Virus record (IMG/VR): IMGVR_UViG_3300047564_003912
Span: 1 to 31,887 of that record
Reading direction: 5' to 3' (one strand)
DNA length: 31,887 nucleotides
Origin: a virus
Under the pieces are notes generated by a model, which ran no database searches, was not told the origin of the DNA, and saw nothing but the letters and a program-made list of their open reading frames with translations. Position 1 is the first letter of the stretch, and each line of letters starts with the position of its first letter. Shown piece after piece: positions 7,621-15,938 of the stretch. Made by a program: the position numbers and the translations under genes.

Positions 7621-8916
7621 TTAAACTGTTATAACTTGCCAGCCTTTACGCATATACAAGCCTAGCCTATCAGTATTCTGCTTTTTGTCTGCCCAACCAG
7701 CAAACTGAATATCTACTACAATTGGGTCTTGCTTGCCTTCGTGCGGTCTCATAATTCTGCCTACTATTTGTTCTAGTAAGCTATCATTACTCATTGGTAC
7801 CGCTAAAATAACACAACTTAAGATGTTGATTGAGATTCCTTCTGCAAAGATTTGCCTGCTTCCAGCAATGCACATCTTTTCTTTGTTAAGGATTTGCTCT
7901 TTGGCACGCTGTCTACTTTCGTAGTCTGTTTCGCCAGTAACCAACACACACGTTTCTCCAACATACTCTTTTACCTTTTCAAGAAATTCAACTCGGTCTG
8001 CTACTACTAGTACACTGTGACCTTCGTCAATGTGCATAAGAGCAGTGGCAGCAATAAACTTTCTGTAGTTATCGTTTTGGGTTAAGTCGTTTATCTTCTC
8101 AACCCAAGTCGCGCCTGGCTTTAATACAAGTCCTGACTTCACTAAGTGAACAGTTGGATTAATTGTATTAGATTGTGGCGGCTTGTACACCTTATGACCA
8201 AAATAGTCTTGGAAAAGAATGTGCTTGCCGTCTTTTCTGTGTAAGGTACCACTAAGGGCAATTCTATATCTAGCATGAAAAGCATCTACTGTTCCTGCAA
8301 ACGTAGTTGCGGGACAATGATGCGCTTCGTCTAATATTATGGTACCAAACTCTTTTTGTAAAACATCTAAGTTTTTAACTATTGTTTGTATATTGCCTAC
8401 TACAATAGCGTGATCTTCTATGTCAAACTGACCGCTGCCTATGATGCCTGGCTGCATACCAAATAGCGCTTCTACTTCTTCTGACCACTGATCTCGCAGC
8501 GCAGTAGTATGCGTTATTACTAGTGTTTTTTGTCCAAACTTTCTGGCTAAGTGTAGCGCAGTAAATGTTTTGCCCCAACCCACCAAGGCATTAATAAAGC
8601 AAGTGTCGTTTGCTTCGTCAAATACTGCTTTTTGCTCTTCTCGCAGTTCGTATTTGGGTGTAGGAAACGGCACTGGATTAAGCACTCGTTTGTCTACTAT
8701 TTCGTAGCCTTCTGGTATTAGGTCAAATCTACCTTGCGGTACGCTAATAATGCCCTTTACCAATGTTTTGTAGTTTCTAATAGTTTCTATACTTACAAAC
8801 TTTTTACTGCCAGTATCCTTGTGGATTTTGTAAGTTAAAGTTTTCATTATATGTTTTGTATGATCTTTGCCAGGATCATCCATATATATTCTATTAGATA
8901 TAATTGCTTTAGGCAT
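7621..8916 (-). CDS. SF2 DNA helicase (UvsW / T5 D10-like)
   Basis: ATP-dependent helicase thought to remodel recombination and stalled-fork structures. Of 431 residues, Walker A is LVGWGKTFTA (Gly113-Thr117), the DEAH box is ILDEAHHC (196-199), motif III is ALSGTLHRKDG, and motif VI is QIVGRIMRPHEG near the C-terminus. The first 90 residues resemble the N-terminal DNA-binding region of UvsW-type proteins. GGAG precedes the ATG at good spacing. It is the last gene before a new promoter. Confidence 0.93.
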   Translation of the reverse strand: MPKAIISNRIYMDDPGKDHTKHIMKTLTYKIHKDTGSKKFVSIETIRNYKTLVKGIISVPQGRFDLIPEGYEIVDKRVLNPVPFPTPKYELREEQKAVFDEANDTCFINALVGWGKTFTALHLARKFGQKTLVITHTTALRDQWSEEVEALFGMQPGIIGSGQFDIEDHAIVVGNIQTIVKNLDVLQKEFGTIILDEAHHCPATTFAGTVDAFHARYRIALSGTLHRKDGKHILFQDYFGHKVYKPPQSNTINPTVHLVKSGLVLKPGATWVEKINDLTQNDNYRKFIAATALMHIDEGHSVLVVADRVEFLEKVKEYVGETCVLVTGETDYESRQRAKEQILNKEKMCIAGSRQIFAEGISINILSCVILAVPMSNDSLLEQIVGRIMRPHEGKQDPIVVDIQFAGWADKKQNTDRLGLYMRKGWQVITV

Positions 8917-9486
8917 TTATACTAGTCTCCAGGTATCTTTTATTGGATGTTCGTAGAAACCATACAATACGTATCCATTATTAATTTTTAACAAGCCTGC
9001 CCACTGTTGTAGCTCTGTAGGACGCTGCATAGATTTAAAACGCTGTGACAGACCTTCAATTTCCAACACACACCCTAGTGCCTGTGCAGGTAACACTTGG
9101 CTAATCCTTTTTGTGACCAGCTTGGCGCGTGTAGTTTTTCTGTGCTGAAATACCTGCCCCGTGCTGTCAATAAACCAAGTAGTTGCTTTTGCAAGTTTTA
9201 TCAAATCAGCTAAAAAGTAGATTGCTGTTTTGATCGGGAAAAGGGAAGCCCGCCCTTTTAGGGCGAGCCTCCGCAGTCCTAGGGTCGGCTTATTGACATT
9301 TTTATCGTCTACTAGTCTATAGTTTGACGACATTTCTGCTGAGTCTTTGTCAGCGTATTCAGCTGTATAGAATACTAGTCCGTCTTTAGTGGTTGGACGT
9401 TTTTCACCCAGTCTAAATACGGGCCAGTTTATTGTCTGTAATTGTATAGGTATCGACGAATTTTCCAAAGCTGTAGTCTTCCCCAA
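8917..9486 (-). CDS. Hypothetical protein between polymerase and UvsW helicase; start uncertain
   Basis: An open frame of up to 189 residues from a TTG at 9486, overlapping the polymerase C-terminus by 74 nt. The first in-frame ATG is at 9333 and would give 138 residues, but residues 22-40 (PVFRLGEKRPTTKDGLVFY) look protein-like, so the longer form is kept. It ends exactly one base before the helicase ATG. An internal GC-rich stretch (about 9238-9295) encodes LRRLALKGRASLF with rare codons unlike the surroundings and may be an in-frame insertion. Function unknown. Confidence 0.65.
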   Translation of the reverse strand: MGKTTALENSSIPIQLQTINWPVFRLGEKRPTTKDGLVFYTAEYADKDSAEMSSNYRLVDDKNVNKPTLGLRRLALKGRASLFPIKTAIYFLADLIKLAKATTWFIDSTGQVFQHRKTTRAKLVTKRISQVLPAQALGCVLEIEGLSQRFKSMQRPTELQQWAGLLKINNGYVLYGFYEHPIKDTWRLV

Positions 9487-11695
9487 TATCTTGATCTACC
9501 CCAATCGGAGAGCCTGGAATATTACAGCCCCAATCTTGTTGTGTGTTCTTTTTCAACACTTCGCAATATTTTTCTACGTGCTCTTCTTTTACAAGGGCCA
9601 CGATTGAGTCGTGGACAAGCATAAAGATTTTAGCGTCAAGTCCGAGTTGTTCAATTTCTTTTTGAGTTCCGATTGCGCCGAGCAAATTAATATCGCTTGC
9701 AAGTGATTGGATTTCGCTGTTGATTCCGCTTCGTACTTCGTGAGCGGCAATTCCTTTGTCGCTACTAAATACATTTGGCAGTCTACGCTTTCTGCCAAAG
9801 AAGCTGTAGGTATATCCATTTTGTTCAATAAAAGCTTTTCGTGTATCTAGCCACTGCTTTAGTTTATTAAATCTACTAAAGTATTGTTTAATATCGCTTT
9901 GTGCTTGCTCTACTGGGTATGGTTCGCCAGTAGCTTTGGTAACAGTCTGGGAAACTTTATTAGCCCCCGACCCATACAAAATACCAAATGAAATTGCTTT
10001 AGCGCTTTGACGCATACTAGCATACAGCTTTTTTACGTCATCTACGTCACAAGGCAGACTAAACACCATTTTTGCAATTGTACTGTGAAAGTCTCCGCCG
10101 CTGCTAAAAACTTTTTGCAAGTTTTTATCGCTACTCAGCACAGCAGCGTAATACATTTCAGCAGTAGTCAAGTCTTGCGAAACAATCTTGTAGCCCTCTG
10201 GAGCCTTGATACAACCTTTAATAATAGGGTCATCCCTAGGTATCTGCTGAGCATTAAACTTACCGCTACTAGACAAGCGACCGCTAGTGGTAAAAGTAAG
10301 ATTAAAATTGGTACGAATTCTATTATCTCGATCAAGCTCCGGCAGAATTTTCTGAATGTAGGTATTCTGAATCTTGCCAAGTTGCCTCACTTTCAAAATA
10401 GCCTTTGGTAGTGGGTGTTCTTCTGATAGCTGTTCCAAAACTTCAGCATCAGTAGAAATAGCACCCGTTGCAGTTTTCTTTCCAGTTGGCTCTAGTCCCA
10501 AATAGTCAAAAAGCACAACACGTAACTGCATAACCGAATTAGGGTTAAAGATCTTACCAGTATCTTGCTCAAAACGTTTTACTTCGTCAAAAGCATAGAT
10601 AGCTTCTTTAGCTCGCTGAATTTCTTCATCAAGGTACTTATTAGCAGCTTCCATTCGCTCACGGCTAATAGGAATGCCTACTTCTTCCATATCCATTAGG
10701 AATAGGGTACCAGGAATCAAGATTTCTTCGTATACCTTACGCAGCTTAAGATTGTTTTGAATGATGGGCCAAAACTTCTGATAAAGGTCGTATGTAACGG
10801 CTGTATCAATAGCAGCATACTTGCTAATAATGTCGAACGGAATAAGGTCATAACTAAAGTCATCCTGTAAGACACCGTGCTTTGCACAGTATTCTTTTTT
10901 GTACTCGTCAAGTTCCGAGTCATAATCCCCGTAGTCTGTATACTTGAGAGCAAGTTGTTTTAGACCATGAGAATCTGCTTCGTCTAGTACATAGTGCATA
11001 ACCATTGTGTCGTGTACACGTTGACGATCAAAGTCAAGCCCAAGATGATACTTAATCATCTTGTAGTCAAACTTCATGTTATGAAACACAATACTAAACG
11101 TAGCAATAATTTGCTTAATTAGTTCAATGCACTCTTCGTCTAAACAGTCGGTAAGAATGTACCTGCCGTGTTTAGATTTATAACTCATAGACAAACCAAG
11201 CACGTAACCATCACGAGGATAAAGCGCAGTAGTTTCTGTGTCTAGTGTTACAACACCTTGGGCATTTTCAAACACTTCTTTAAAGAACTGCTTTGCTTCT
11301 TCTGTACTATCAATACCTTTGTAATCGCCAACAGTGCTAGGCTTTACTTGACCTTCAATGTACTTGTGAATCTTATCCACTGCACGCTGAAAATCAGGCT
11401 TGCCTTCTGGCTTAAATGCCAGCATAGCAGGATTACTAATAGGAATGAATTTATCATTAACTAGCTGACCTGCATAGTTAGTTACTGAGGTAACTTTTGC
11501 GTACTCTTTTGCTGCTTCTGCACCCACTAGAATAACGTAGTCGTACTCTTCAAGATCAACTTGCAAGTCTACGTCTTTTTTAAGCAGTTTTTGGATTGGC
11601 TTGCTGCTCATGTGGTAGTGATCAAATTCAAACTGAAAATAATCACTGTATCGGGTGCGGTTTGGGGCTTTGTCAATAATTGCAATTTTTGTCAT
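9413..11695 (-). CDS. DNA polymerase, family A, with 3'-5' exonuclease
   Basis: Replicative polymerase of the phage. In 760 residues the proofreading domain has DTET (Asp152, Glu154), HNMKFD (Asn206, Asp210) and YAAIDTA (Asp297). The polymerase domain has TSGRLSSSG near 470, motif A QDLTTAEMY with Asp508 (an unusual form of DYSQIELR), motif B RQSAKAISFGILYG (Arg562, Lys566, Phe570, Tyr574), and motif C VHDS (His695, Asp696; Ser replaces the usual Glu). There is no 5' nuclease domain; a separate gene at 1888 supplies it. Phe at 570 predicts strong discrimination against dideoxynucleotides. It follows the primase gene. Confidence 0.97.
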   Translation of the reverse strand: MTKIAIIDKAPNRTRYSDYFQFEFDHYHMSSKPIQKLLKKDVDLQVDLEEYDYVILVGAEAAKEYAKVTSVTNYAGQLVNDKFIPISNPAMLAFKPEGKPDFQRAVDKIHKYIEGQVKPSTVGDYKGIDSTEEAKQFFKEVFENAQGVVTLDTETTALYPRDGYVLGLSMSYKSKHGRYILTDCLDEECIELIKQIIATFSIVFHNMKFDYKMIKYHLGLDFDRQRVHDTMVMHYVLDEADSHGLKQLALKYTDYGDYDSELDEYKKEYCAKHGVLQDDFSYDLIPFDIISKYAAIDTAVTYDLYQKFWPIIQNNLKLRKVYEEILIPGTLFLMDMEEVGIPISRERMEAANKYLDEEIQRAKEAIYAFDEVKRFEQDTGKIFNPNSVMQLRVVLFDYLGLEPTGKKTATGAISTDAEVLEQLSEEHPLPKAILKVRQLGKIQNTYIQKILPELDRDNRIRTNFNLTFTTSGRLSSSGKFNAQQIPRDDPIIKGCIKAPEGYKIVSQDLTTAEMYYAAVLSSDKNLQKVFSSGGDFHSTIAKMVFSLPCDVDDVKKLYASMRQSAKAISFGILYGSGANKVSQTVTKATGEPYPVEQAQSDIKQYFSRFNKLKQWLDTRKAFIEQNGYTYSFFGRKRRLPNVFSSDKGIAAHEVRSGINSEIQSLASDINLLGAIGTQKEIEQLGLDAKIFMLVHDSIVALVKEEHVEKYCEVLKKNTQQDWGCNIPGSPIGVDQDIGEDYSFGKFVDTYTITDNKLARI

Positions 11696-11720
11696 AATAC
11701 TTTCTTATAGCGTATTTGGG

Positions 11721-12572
11721 CTACTTTGTGATATATTCTATTAAACTACGAACATCTTCTTGATCTAGTTCGCCTGGGTCAACGTCGTCTGGAAGATTTA
11801 TTATTTCCGTAATGAAGCCTTCAGCTTCAACAAGAGGCTTGAGTAGTTCGGCGGCCTTGCGCCCCGCTTCATCACCATCCAGTAGTAAGTATACGTGCGT
11901 AATGCCTTGAGCTTTAAACGGAAGTAACTTTTGCTTCGTTTCGTTTTGTAAGGTATTCGTGCCGAACGCGCAGATAACATTTTTTAAACCTTTTTCATAA
12001 AGATTTAGCATATCAAATATGCCTTCAACAATTACCATACTGGTGTACCTGTCTTTGAAATGACTAGGCAATACTGGCATTTTAACGCCACTAGGATAAT
12101 TAACGTATCGCGGATTGCCTTGCGACAGGGTATGGCGGGCTACAAATACCACTGTTTTGTCTGTAATGTCTTTTACAGGAAAGACTATTCGATCTTGAAG
12201 CTTTTCGACTTGATTTGTGTAAAAAGCCCCAAACTCTTTTAGAGTTTGAGGACTTATACCGCGAAAAGTTTTTGTGTACGGAGTGTATCCCGTAGGCAGC
12301 TCTAGCCCAGTGTTACTTTTTAACTGAAATAACTTATCTTTTAGTGCTGCGATTTTTATCGGCACTGGGTTTGTAAAAACACCGAAAAACTTAAAGATAT
12401 TGGTTTTAAAACCACAACTAAAGCAGTGTGCTACTCCACTTACTTTATCTACTCTAAAGCTTGGGTTGGTGTCTTCGTGGTCTGGATTTAAACACTTTAT
12501 AAGATAGTCCCTACCAGAAACCTGGTATGCTAGTCCTTGTTTTTGTAGTAGCTCTAAAACTGGATCTGACAT
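11721..12572 (-). CDS. DNA primase, DnaG-type
   Basis: Makes RNA primers for the lagging strand. At 283 residues it is a short phage version: an N-terminal zinc ribbon (Cys27, His32, Cys50, Cys53), then a Toprim domain with the catalytic Glu in VIVEGIFD (Glu183) and the acidic pair in LLDGDEAG (Asp232, Asp234). The C-terminal helicase-binding domain of cellular DnaG is missing or much reduced. It starts 4 nt after the helicase stop with GGA at good spacing, and the polymerase gene follows 25 nt later. Confidence 0.94.
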   Translation of the reverse strand: MSDPVLELLQKQGLAYQVSGRDYLIKCLNPDHEDTNPSFRVDKVSGVAHCFSCGFKTNIFKFFGVFTNPVPIKIAALKDKLFQLKSNTGLELPTGYTPYTKTFRGISPQTLKEFGAFYTNQVEKLQDRIVFPVKDITDKTVVFVARHTLSQGNPRYVNYPSGVKMPVLPSHFKDRYTSMVIVEGIFDMLNLYEKGLKNVICAFGTNTLQNETKQKLLPFKAQGITHVYLLLDGDEAGRKAAELLKPLVEAEGFITEIINLPDDVDPGELDQEDVRSLIEYITK

Positions 12573-12576
12573 AATT

Positions 12577-13965
12577 TTAATTCCAAGGTAAATCTGATGC
12601 GGTCTCGTCTTGTTTTAAATCTGGCTGCTCTTTTTTCTTGCCTGTTCGCTTAACTGCTTCTTTTGCTGTTGGCTTATCAATAGATTGTGGACTGATTCGC
12701 AGTGTGTCCCAATCTATAGGACACGTAAAGGCCATCTCTTTTCCGCCACGAATCTTTGTGGTTTCAAAGGAGATAGCCTGCTGATCTTTGTCATGTGCTT
12801 CCATTACTAGTGCAATATCCGCGGCATCTAGGATACCTTTTGCAAATCGGGCTTCGCCGTCTTTGTCGATTTGATACGGAGAGACTAGTGCAATTTCGTA
12901 CTTTCTGGCTAAATTCTTTAACTTTTTGGACACTTCAATCTGAGGTTTCCAATCGTATTGATCTGCGCCTTCTAGTACAATTTGATTCAAGTAGTCAACA
13001 ACGACTACTTTTAGTTTATTGCCAAATTTTGACTTAGCCTTACCAATATGCAAGTCGATGCTGCTTAGGGTAAGATCTCTGTCGTCAACAATAATCATTT
13101 GATTATCTGGCTTTAGTGTGTGATTTCTAACTAATTGTTCTTCAAACTTGAATCTGTTTCTATGACGTAGAAATTCCATAACGGTCTCGTCTGCATCTTG
13201 AAACATACCTGCTCGTGCTTTTACTACGCGCAGAACTTCTTCGTCTGTTAATTTGTTTTGTTTTAAGTTTTGTAAGTTAACATTAGCCAATATTGCCAAG
13301 TTTCGCTGCATAGTTTCCATTGCTGTCATTTCAATAGAAAAGTAAATGCAGCTATTACCAGACTCATATTGATTGATAAAAATATTACTACTACTAATAG
13401 ATTTACCGGAGCCCCGTTTACCCCCAATGAGAATGAGTTCCTGACGAGCAACCCCACCAAGAACAGCATCAAAAGTATTATTAAGGCCAAGGTAAACACG
13501 TTCTTTCTCTACATCGTCTGGATGTTGGAAAAGCATCATATCTGCCATAGTGAAAACTTTTTCACTAGTATGAGTCTTTTCTTCAATAGTAAGTGCAATA
13601 TTTGCTAAGTTATCTTTGATTTCGTTTGAATCGTAAAGCGGTAATTTATCTACAAATTTATCTAGTAGTTTTACTGTTTCGTTTTGTGTATATTGATCTA
13701 TTAATGCATCAAGTGCAATTTCTGCCGAAACGTCAGGAACCTCAGTTAAACGGAGAGTTGCTAACGTTTTTGACGCTGGCCCCTCCCTCAAGGTTAGTTC
13801 TAGATCGTCAAACGATGGTACAGCGCCATACTTTTCATAGTGTTTGTTAATGGCACTGTATAGGGAGGAATACGCAGCGTCCAAAAATACTAACTTGAGC
13901 TTCGCCCAGATTTCTAGATTTCGCTCTGTTAATAATTTGTTTAAGACTACTGCTGATGTGTCCAA
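12577..13965 (-). CDS. Replicative DNA helicase, DnaB-like
   Basis: Hexameric 5'-3' fork helicase. In 462 residues there is an N-terminal helical domain (to about 140), a RecA fold with Walker A GGKRGSGKS (181-189), Walker B-like VVVVDYLNQI near 338 and the usual ETTKIRGGK motif near 420. The C-terminal 35 residues are Lys-rich. The start codon is TTG at 13965, with TAGGA placed 6-7 nt upstream and no better ATG nearby. The order helicase-primase-polymerase matches T5. Confidence 0.94.
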   Translation of the reverse strand: MDTSAVVLNKLLTERNLEIWAKLKLVFLDAAYSSLYSAINKHYEKYGAVPSFDDLELTLREGPASKTLATLRLTEVPDVSAEIALDALIDQYTQNETVKLLDKFVDKLPLYDSNEIKDNLANIALTIEEKTHTSEKVFTMADMMLFQHPDDVEKERVYLGLNNTFDAVLGGVARQELILIGGKRGSGKSISSSNIFINQYESGNSCIYFSIEMTAMETMQRNLAILANVNLQNLKQNKLTDEEVLRVVKARAGMFQDADETVMEFLRHRNRFKFEEQLVRNHTLKPDNQMIIVDDRDLTLSSIDLHIGKAKSKFGNKLKVVVVDYLNQIVLEGADQYDWKPQIEVSKKLKNLARKYEIALVSPYQIDKDGEARFAKGILDAADIALVMEAHDKDQQAISFETTKIRGGKEMAFTCPIDWDTLRISPQSIDKPTAKEAVKRTGKKKEQPDLKQDETASDLPWN

Positions 13966-13968
13966 GAG

Positions 13969-14268
13969 TTATCCTACTTTCGATTCATTATCAATAATGA
14001 CTTGGTCAATAATCTCTGTAACTTTGTACAAAACATTATCACGCAACTTTTTAATGTCTTGTTGGTATGCGGAATCCTTATCAAACAACAAACTAAGTTG
14101 TTCATGTGTAATAAGTTGCTGCAGGCCAAAATAAATGTGGTCATACGCCATTGTGGACTCTGGCATCACTTCAACGTGTGCAGCTTTTCCATAATTGTGT
14201 ACAGCCTGTTTGACAACTTCTTCTACTGTAAAAGAGTCGTTGTCATGGTATGTAATACTAACTTTCAT
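13969..14268 (-). CDS. Hypothetical protein upstream of the helicase
   Basis: A 99-residue, slightly acidic, mostly helical protein, not recognised. ATG 14268 is preceded by AGGG; the stop is 3 nt before the helicase TTG. It is the first gene after the D5-like gene's terminator, so it is expressed with the replisome genes. Its position might suit a helicase accessory protein, but no loader motif is visible. Confidence 0.75.
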   Translation of the reverse strand: MKVSITYHDNDSFTVEEVVKQAVHNYGKAAHVEVMPESTMAYDHIYFGLQQLITHEQLSLLFDKDSAYQQDIKKLRDNVLYKVTEIIDQVIIDNESKVG

Positions 14269-14292
14269 ACATCGACCCTACAAAGTAAAAAA

Positions 14293-14321
14293 GGTCGGGA
14301 GCTTTTTGAGGACTCCCGACC
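14293..14321 (-). terminator. Rho-independent terminator after the D5-like gene
   Basis: A 9-bp perfect GC-rich stem (14293-14301 with 14313-14321), 11-nt loop and six T on the minus strand (14287-14292). It lies 22 nt past the stop of the 250-residue gene and would limit transcription into the helicase operon. Confidence 0.92.
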
Positions 14322-14342
14322 TGTAGATATAAAACTACTAAA

Positions 14343-15095
14343 TTAGGCGGCAGCTTTGGCTTCTGCCTTAGCCTTCTTAGCAGCGCCGTCGTAATCGGCA
14401 ACTTTGATGCCGCGACGGGTTAGCAGAGTGCGAAGACCACGCTCAGTCTTGTCAACTGCAGCAGCAATTTCTGCAACAGTCATAGAGTGGATCTGGTCAC
14501 CGAGGGCGGAAACAGGATCAACTTGCTCTTTTGCGTGACTGGTACGCTGAGCAGGAATCTTAGCGATTTGACCTTTACGGGTCAGGCTAAGAGCCTTGCC
14601 GCGAACACTGGCGACAGTCTTGTTAAGTGCCGTAGCAATATCTTCGATATAGCTACCGGATTCTGCCATAGAAATAAACTTGGCTTCTTCTGCGTCGCTA
14701 TAGGTGCGAGCAACTTCGACCTTCTCGGCGGGCTTAACACTGCCGGTCAGTTCAAGAGCAAGCAGCTTGCCTTGAATTTGTTTGGCGGTGAATTTGCCAC
14801 CAGCAAACTGCTCAGCAATTTGCTTGTAGGTGAGTTTGCCGTTACTCTTGATAACGAACTCAGCTAGTGCAGCACCTTCGTCTTCGGTAAAGGCACTGGT
14901 TTTCTCTTTAGCCATGCTAGCAACGTCGATTTCGAGTTGACGCAGTTTACTAGCAACGCTACGAACAGTGAAGTCTGCTCCAAGGGTTTCGGCAGCTTGT
15001 TCAACAGTTGCTGCGCTAACAGGACGCTGGCTGCCAACGGCATTCAGCAGGGTTTTAACGGCGGATTCAGACCACTTTTTGGCTTTTTCAGTCAT
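14343..15095 (-). CDS. D5-like DNA-binding protein with repeated SANT/HTH-like modules
   Basis: Likely an abundant DNA-binding regulator. The 250 residues hold about four short helical modules beginning near residues 6, 66, 129 and 193 (for example SESAVKTLL, TEDEGAALAEF, SDAEEAKFISM), each ending in a recognition-helix-like segment (VRSVASKLRQL, AKQIQGKLLAL, VASVRGKALSL, ERGLRTLL), plus a Lys/Ala tail. T5 D5 is a DNA-binding protein of about this size located between ligase and replication genes. GC-rich, favoured codons and a strong terminator suggest very high expression. It overlaps the ligase C-part gene by 8 nt. Confidence 0.75.
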   Translation of the reverse strand: MTEKAKKWSESAVKTLLNAVGSQRPVSAATVEQAAETLGADFTVRSVASKLRQLEIDVASMAKEKTSAFTEDEGAALAEFVIKSNGKLTYKQIAEQFAGGKFTAKQIQGKLLALELTGSVKPAEKVEVARTYSDAEEAKFISMAESGSYIEDIATALNKTVASVRGKALSLTRKGQIAKIPAQRTSHAKEQVDPVSALGDQIHSMTVAEIAAAVDKTERGLRTLLTRRGIKVADYDGAAKKAKAEAKAAA

Positions 15096-15849
15096 TTTTA
15101 ATTTCTTTCAAGAAAGTATGTAAGTTTGTGATGATTGTAATACCGAGAGATTCGGCTTTTTTGCGTTTTAAGCTACCTTTGTCTTCTTCGTCAACCAAGT
15201 AGTTAGTATTTTTAGTTACTGACTCAACTGGCAAAAAGCCAGCCAATTCAAGTTCCTTATATGCTTCTGCTTTAGTTTTATAAGAATTAAGTTTACCAGT
15301 AATGCACACTGTTTGTTGATTTGCAGCGCGCACTGTGGGTTTCTGAGAACGGAACGAGAAAGGCAAGAACTCTCTCATCTCTTGGAAATCAGTCTCTAGC
15401 CAAGTAAGAAGATTTTGTGTTGATTTATCTCCCAACCCGGCTTGCTTGCAAGTCTCAAAACTGATCTCGTCTACAGATGCTACTACTTCACACAATTTTT
15501 TACTTGCTGTTTGCCCAACTAGTGGGATAGAAAATGAACTGATAACTGTGGCCAAATCAGCCTGTTTACTCTTTTCAATTTCATCCAGCAGCTTAATAGC
15601 CACCTTTTCACTACCTAGTACATCGGCAACTTCACTGTGGTCAAGATAGTACAATTCTGTAATATCAGCTAGACCAAGTTTTTCAATTGTGCGAGAACCC
15701 ATACCCTTAATACCTAGGGTTTTGCAGAAATGCTCTACTTTTTTACTGAGCTGTGCACTGCAAGCTGTATTACGGCAAAAGAGCTGATCGTTGACTAGCT
15801 CAAGAGGGTAATTGCAGCAGGGACATTCAGTTGGTATTTGGATTCTCAT
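15088..15849 (-). CDS. NAD+-dependent DNA ligase, C-terminal subunit (zinc finger, HhH, BRCT)
   Basis: C-terminal half of a LigA-type ligase encoded as its own 253-residue protein. It opens with a Cys4-type zinc finger (Cys9, Cys12, Cys25 and Cys30 are candidates), followed by helix-hairpin-helix repeats (LGIKGMGSRTIEKLG near 48-62 and the region to 160) and a C-terminal BRCT domain (about 172-253). There is no adenylation motif here; the neighbouring gene at 15937 supplies it. It has its own strong promoter and is separated from the other half by 87 bp including a hairpin. T5 likewise splits its ligase. Confidence 0.92.
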   Translation of the reverse strand: MRIQIPTECPCCNYPLELVNDQLFCRNTACSAQLSKKVEHFCKTLGIKGMGSRTIEKLGLADITELYYLDHSEVADVLGSEKVAIKLLDEIEKSKQADLATVISSFSIPLVGQTASKKLCEVVASVDEISFETCKQAGLGDKSTQNLLTWLETDFQEMREFLPFSFRSQKPTVRAANQQTVCITGKLNSYKTKAEAYKELELAGFLPVESVTKNTNYLVDEEDKGSLKRKKAESLGITIITNLHTFLKEIKND

Positions 15850-15874
15850 AGTTGCTTTAACAATTTAAGTACTT

Positions 15875-15903
15875 ATTATACCCGATTAACTGCCGGTTGA
15901 CAA
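15875..15903 (-). promoter_or_regulatory. sigma70-like promoter for the ligase C-part and D5-like gene
   Basis: TTGTCA (15898-15903) and TATAAT (15875-15880) on the minus strand with a 17-bp spacer, matching 11 of 12 consensus bases. The predicted leader is about 20 nt. It drives the 253-residue ligase part and the overlapping D5-like gene. Confidence 0.82.
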
Positions 15904-15906
15904 GTT

Positions 15907-15938
15907 AAAATTTTGGCTGCCCTTGGCAGTAAAATTTT
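15907..15938 (-). terminator. Possible terminator between the two ligase genes
   Basis: AAAATTTT at 15907-15914 and 15931-15938 flank CTGCC/GGCAG (15917-15921 with 15925-15929), forming a long stem-loop that ends in a T-rich arm just past the stop of the N-terminal ligase gene. The T-run is short, so efficiency is uncertain. Confidence 0.55.
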
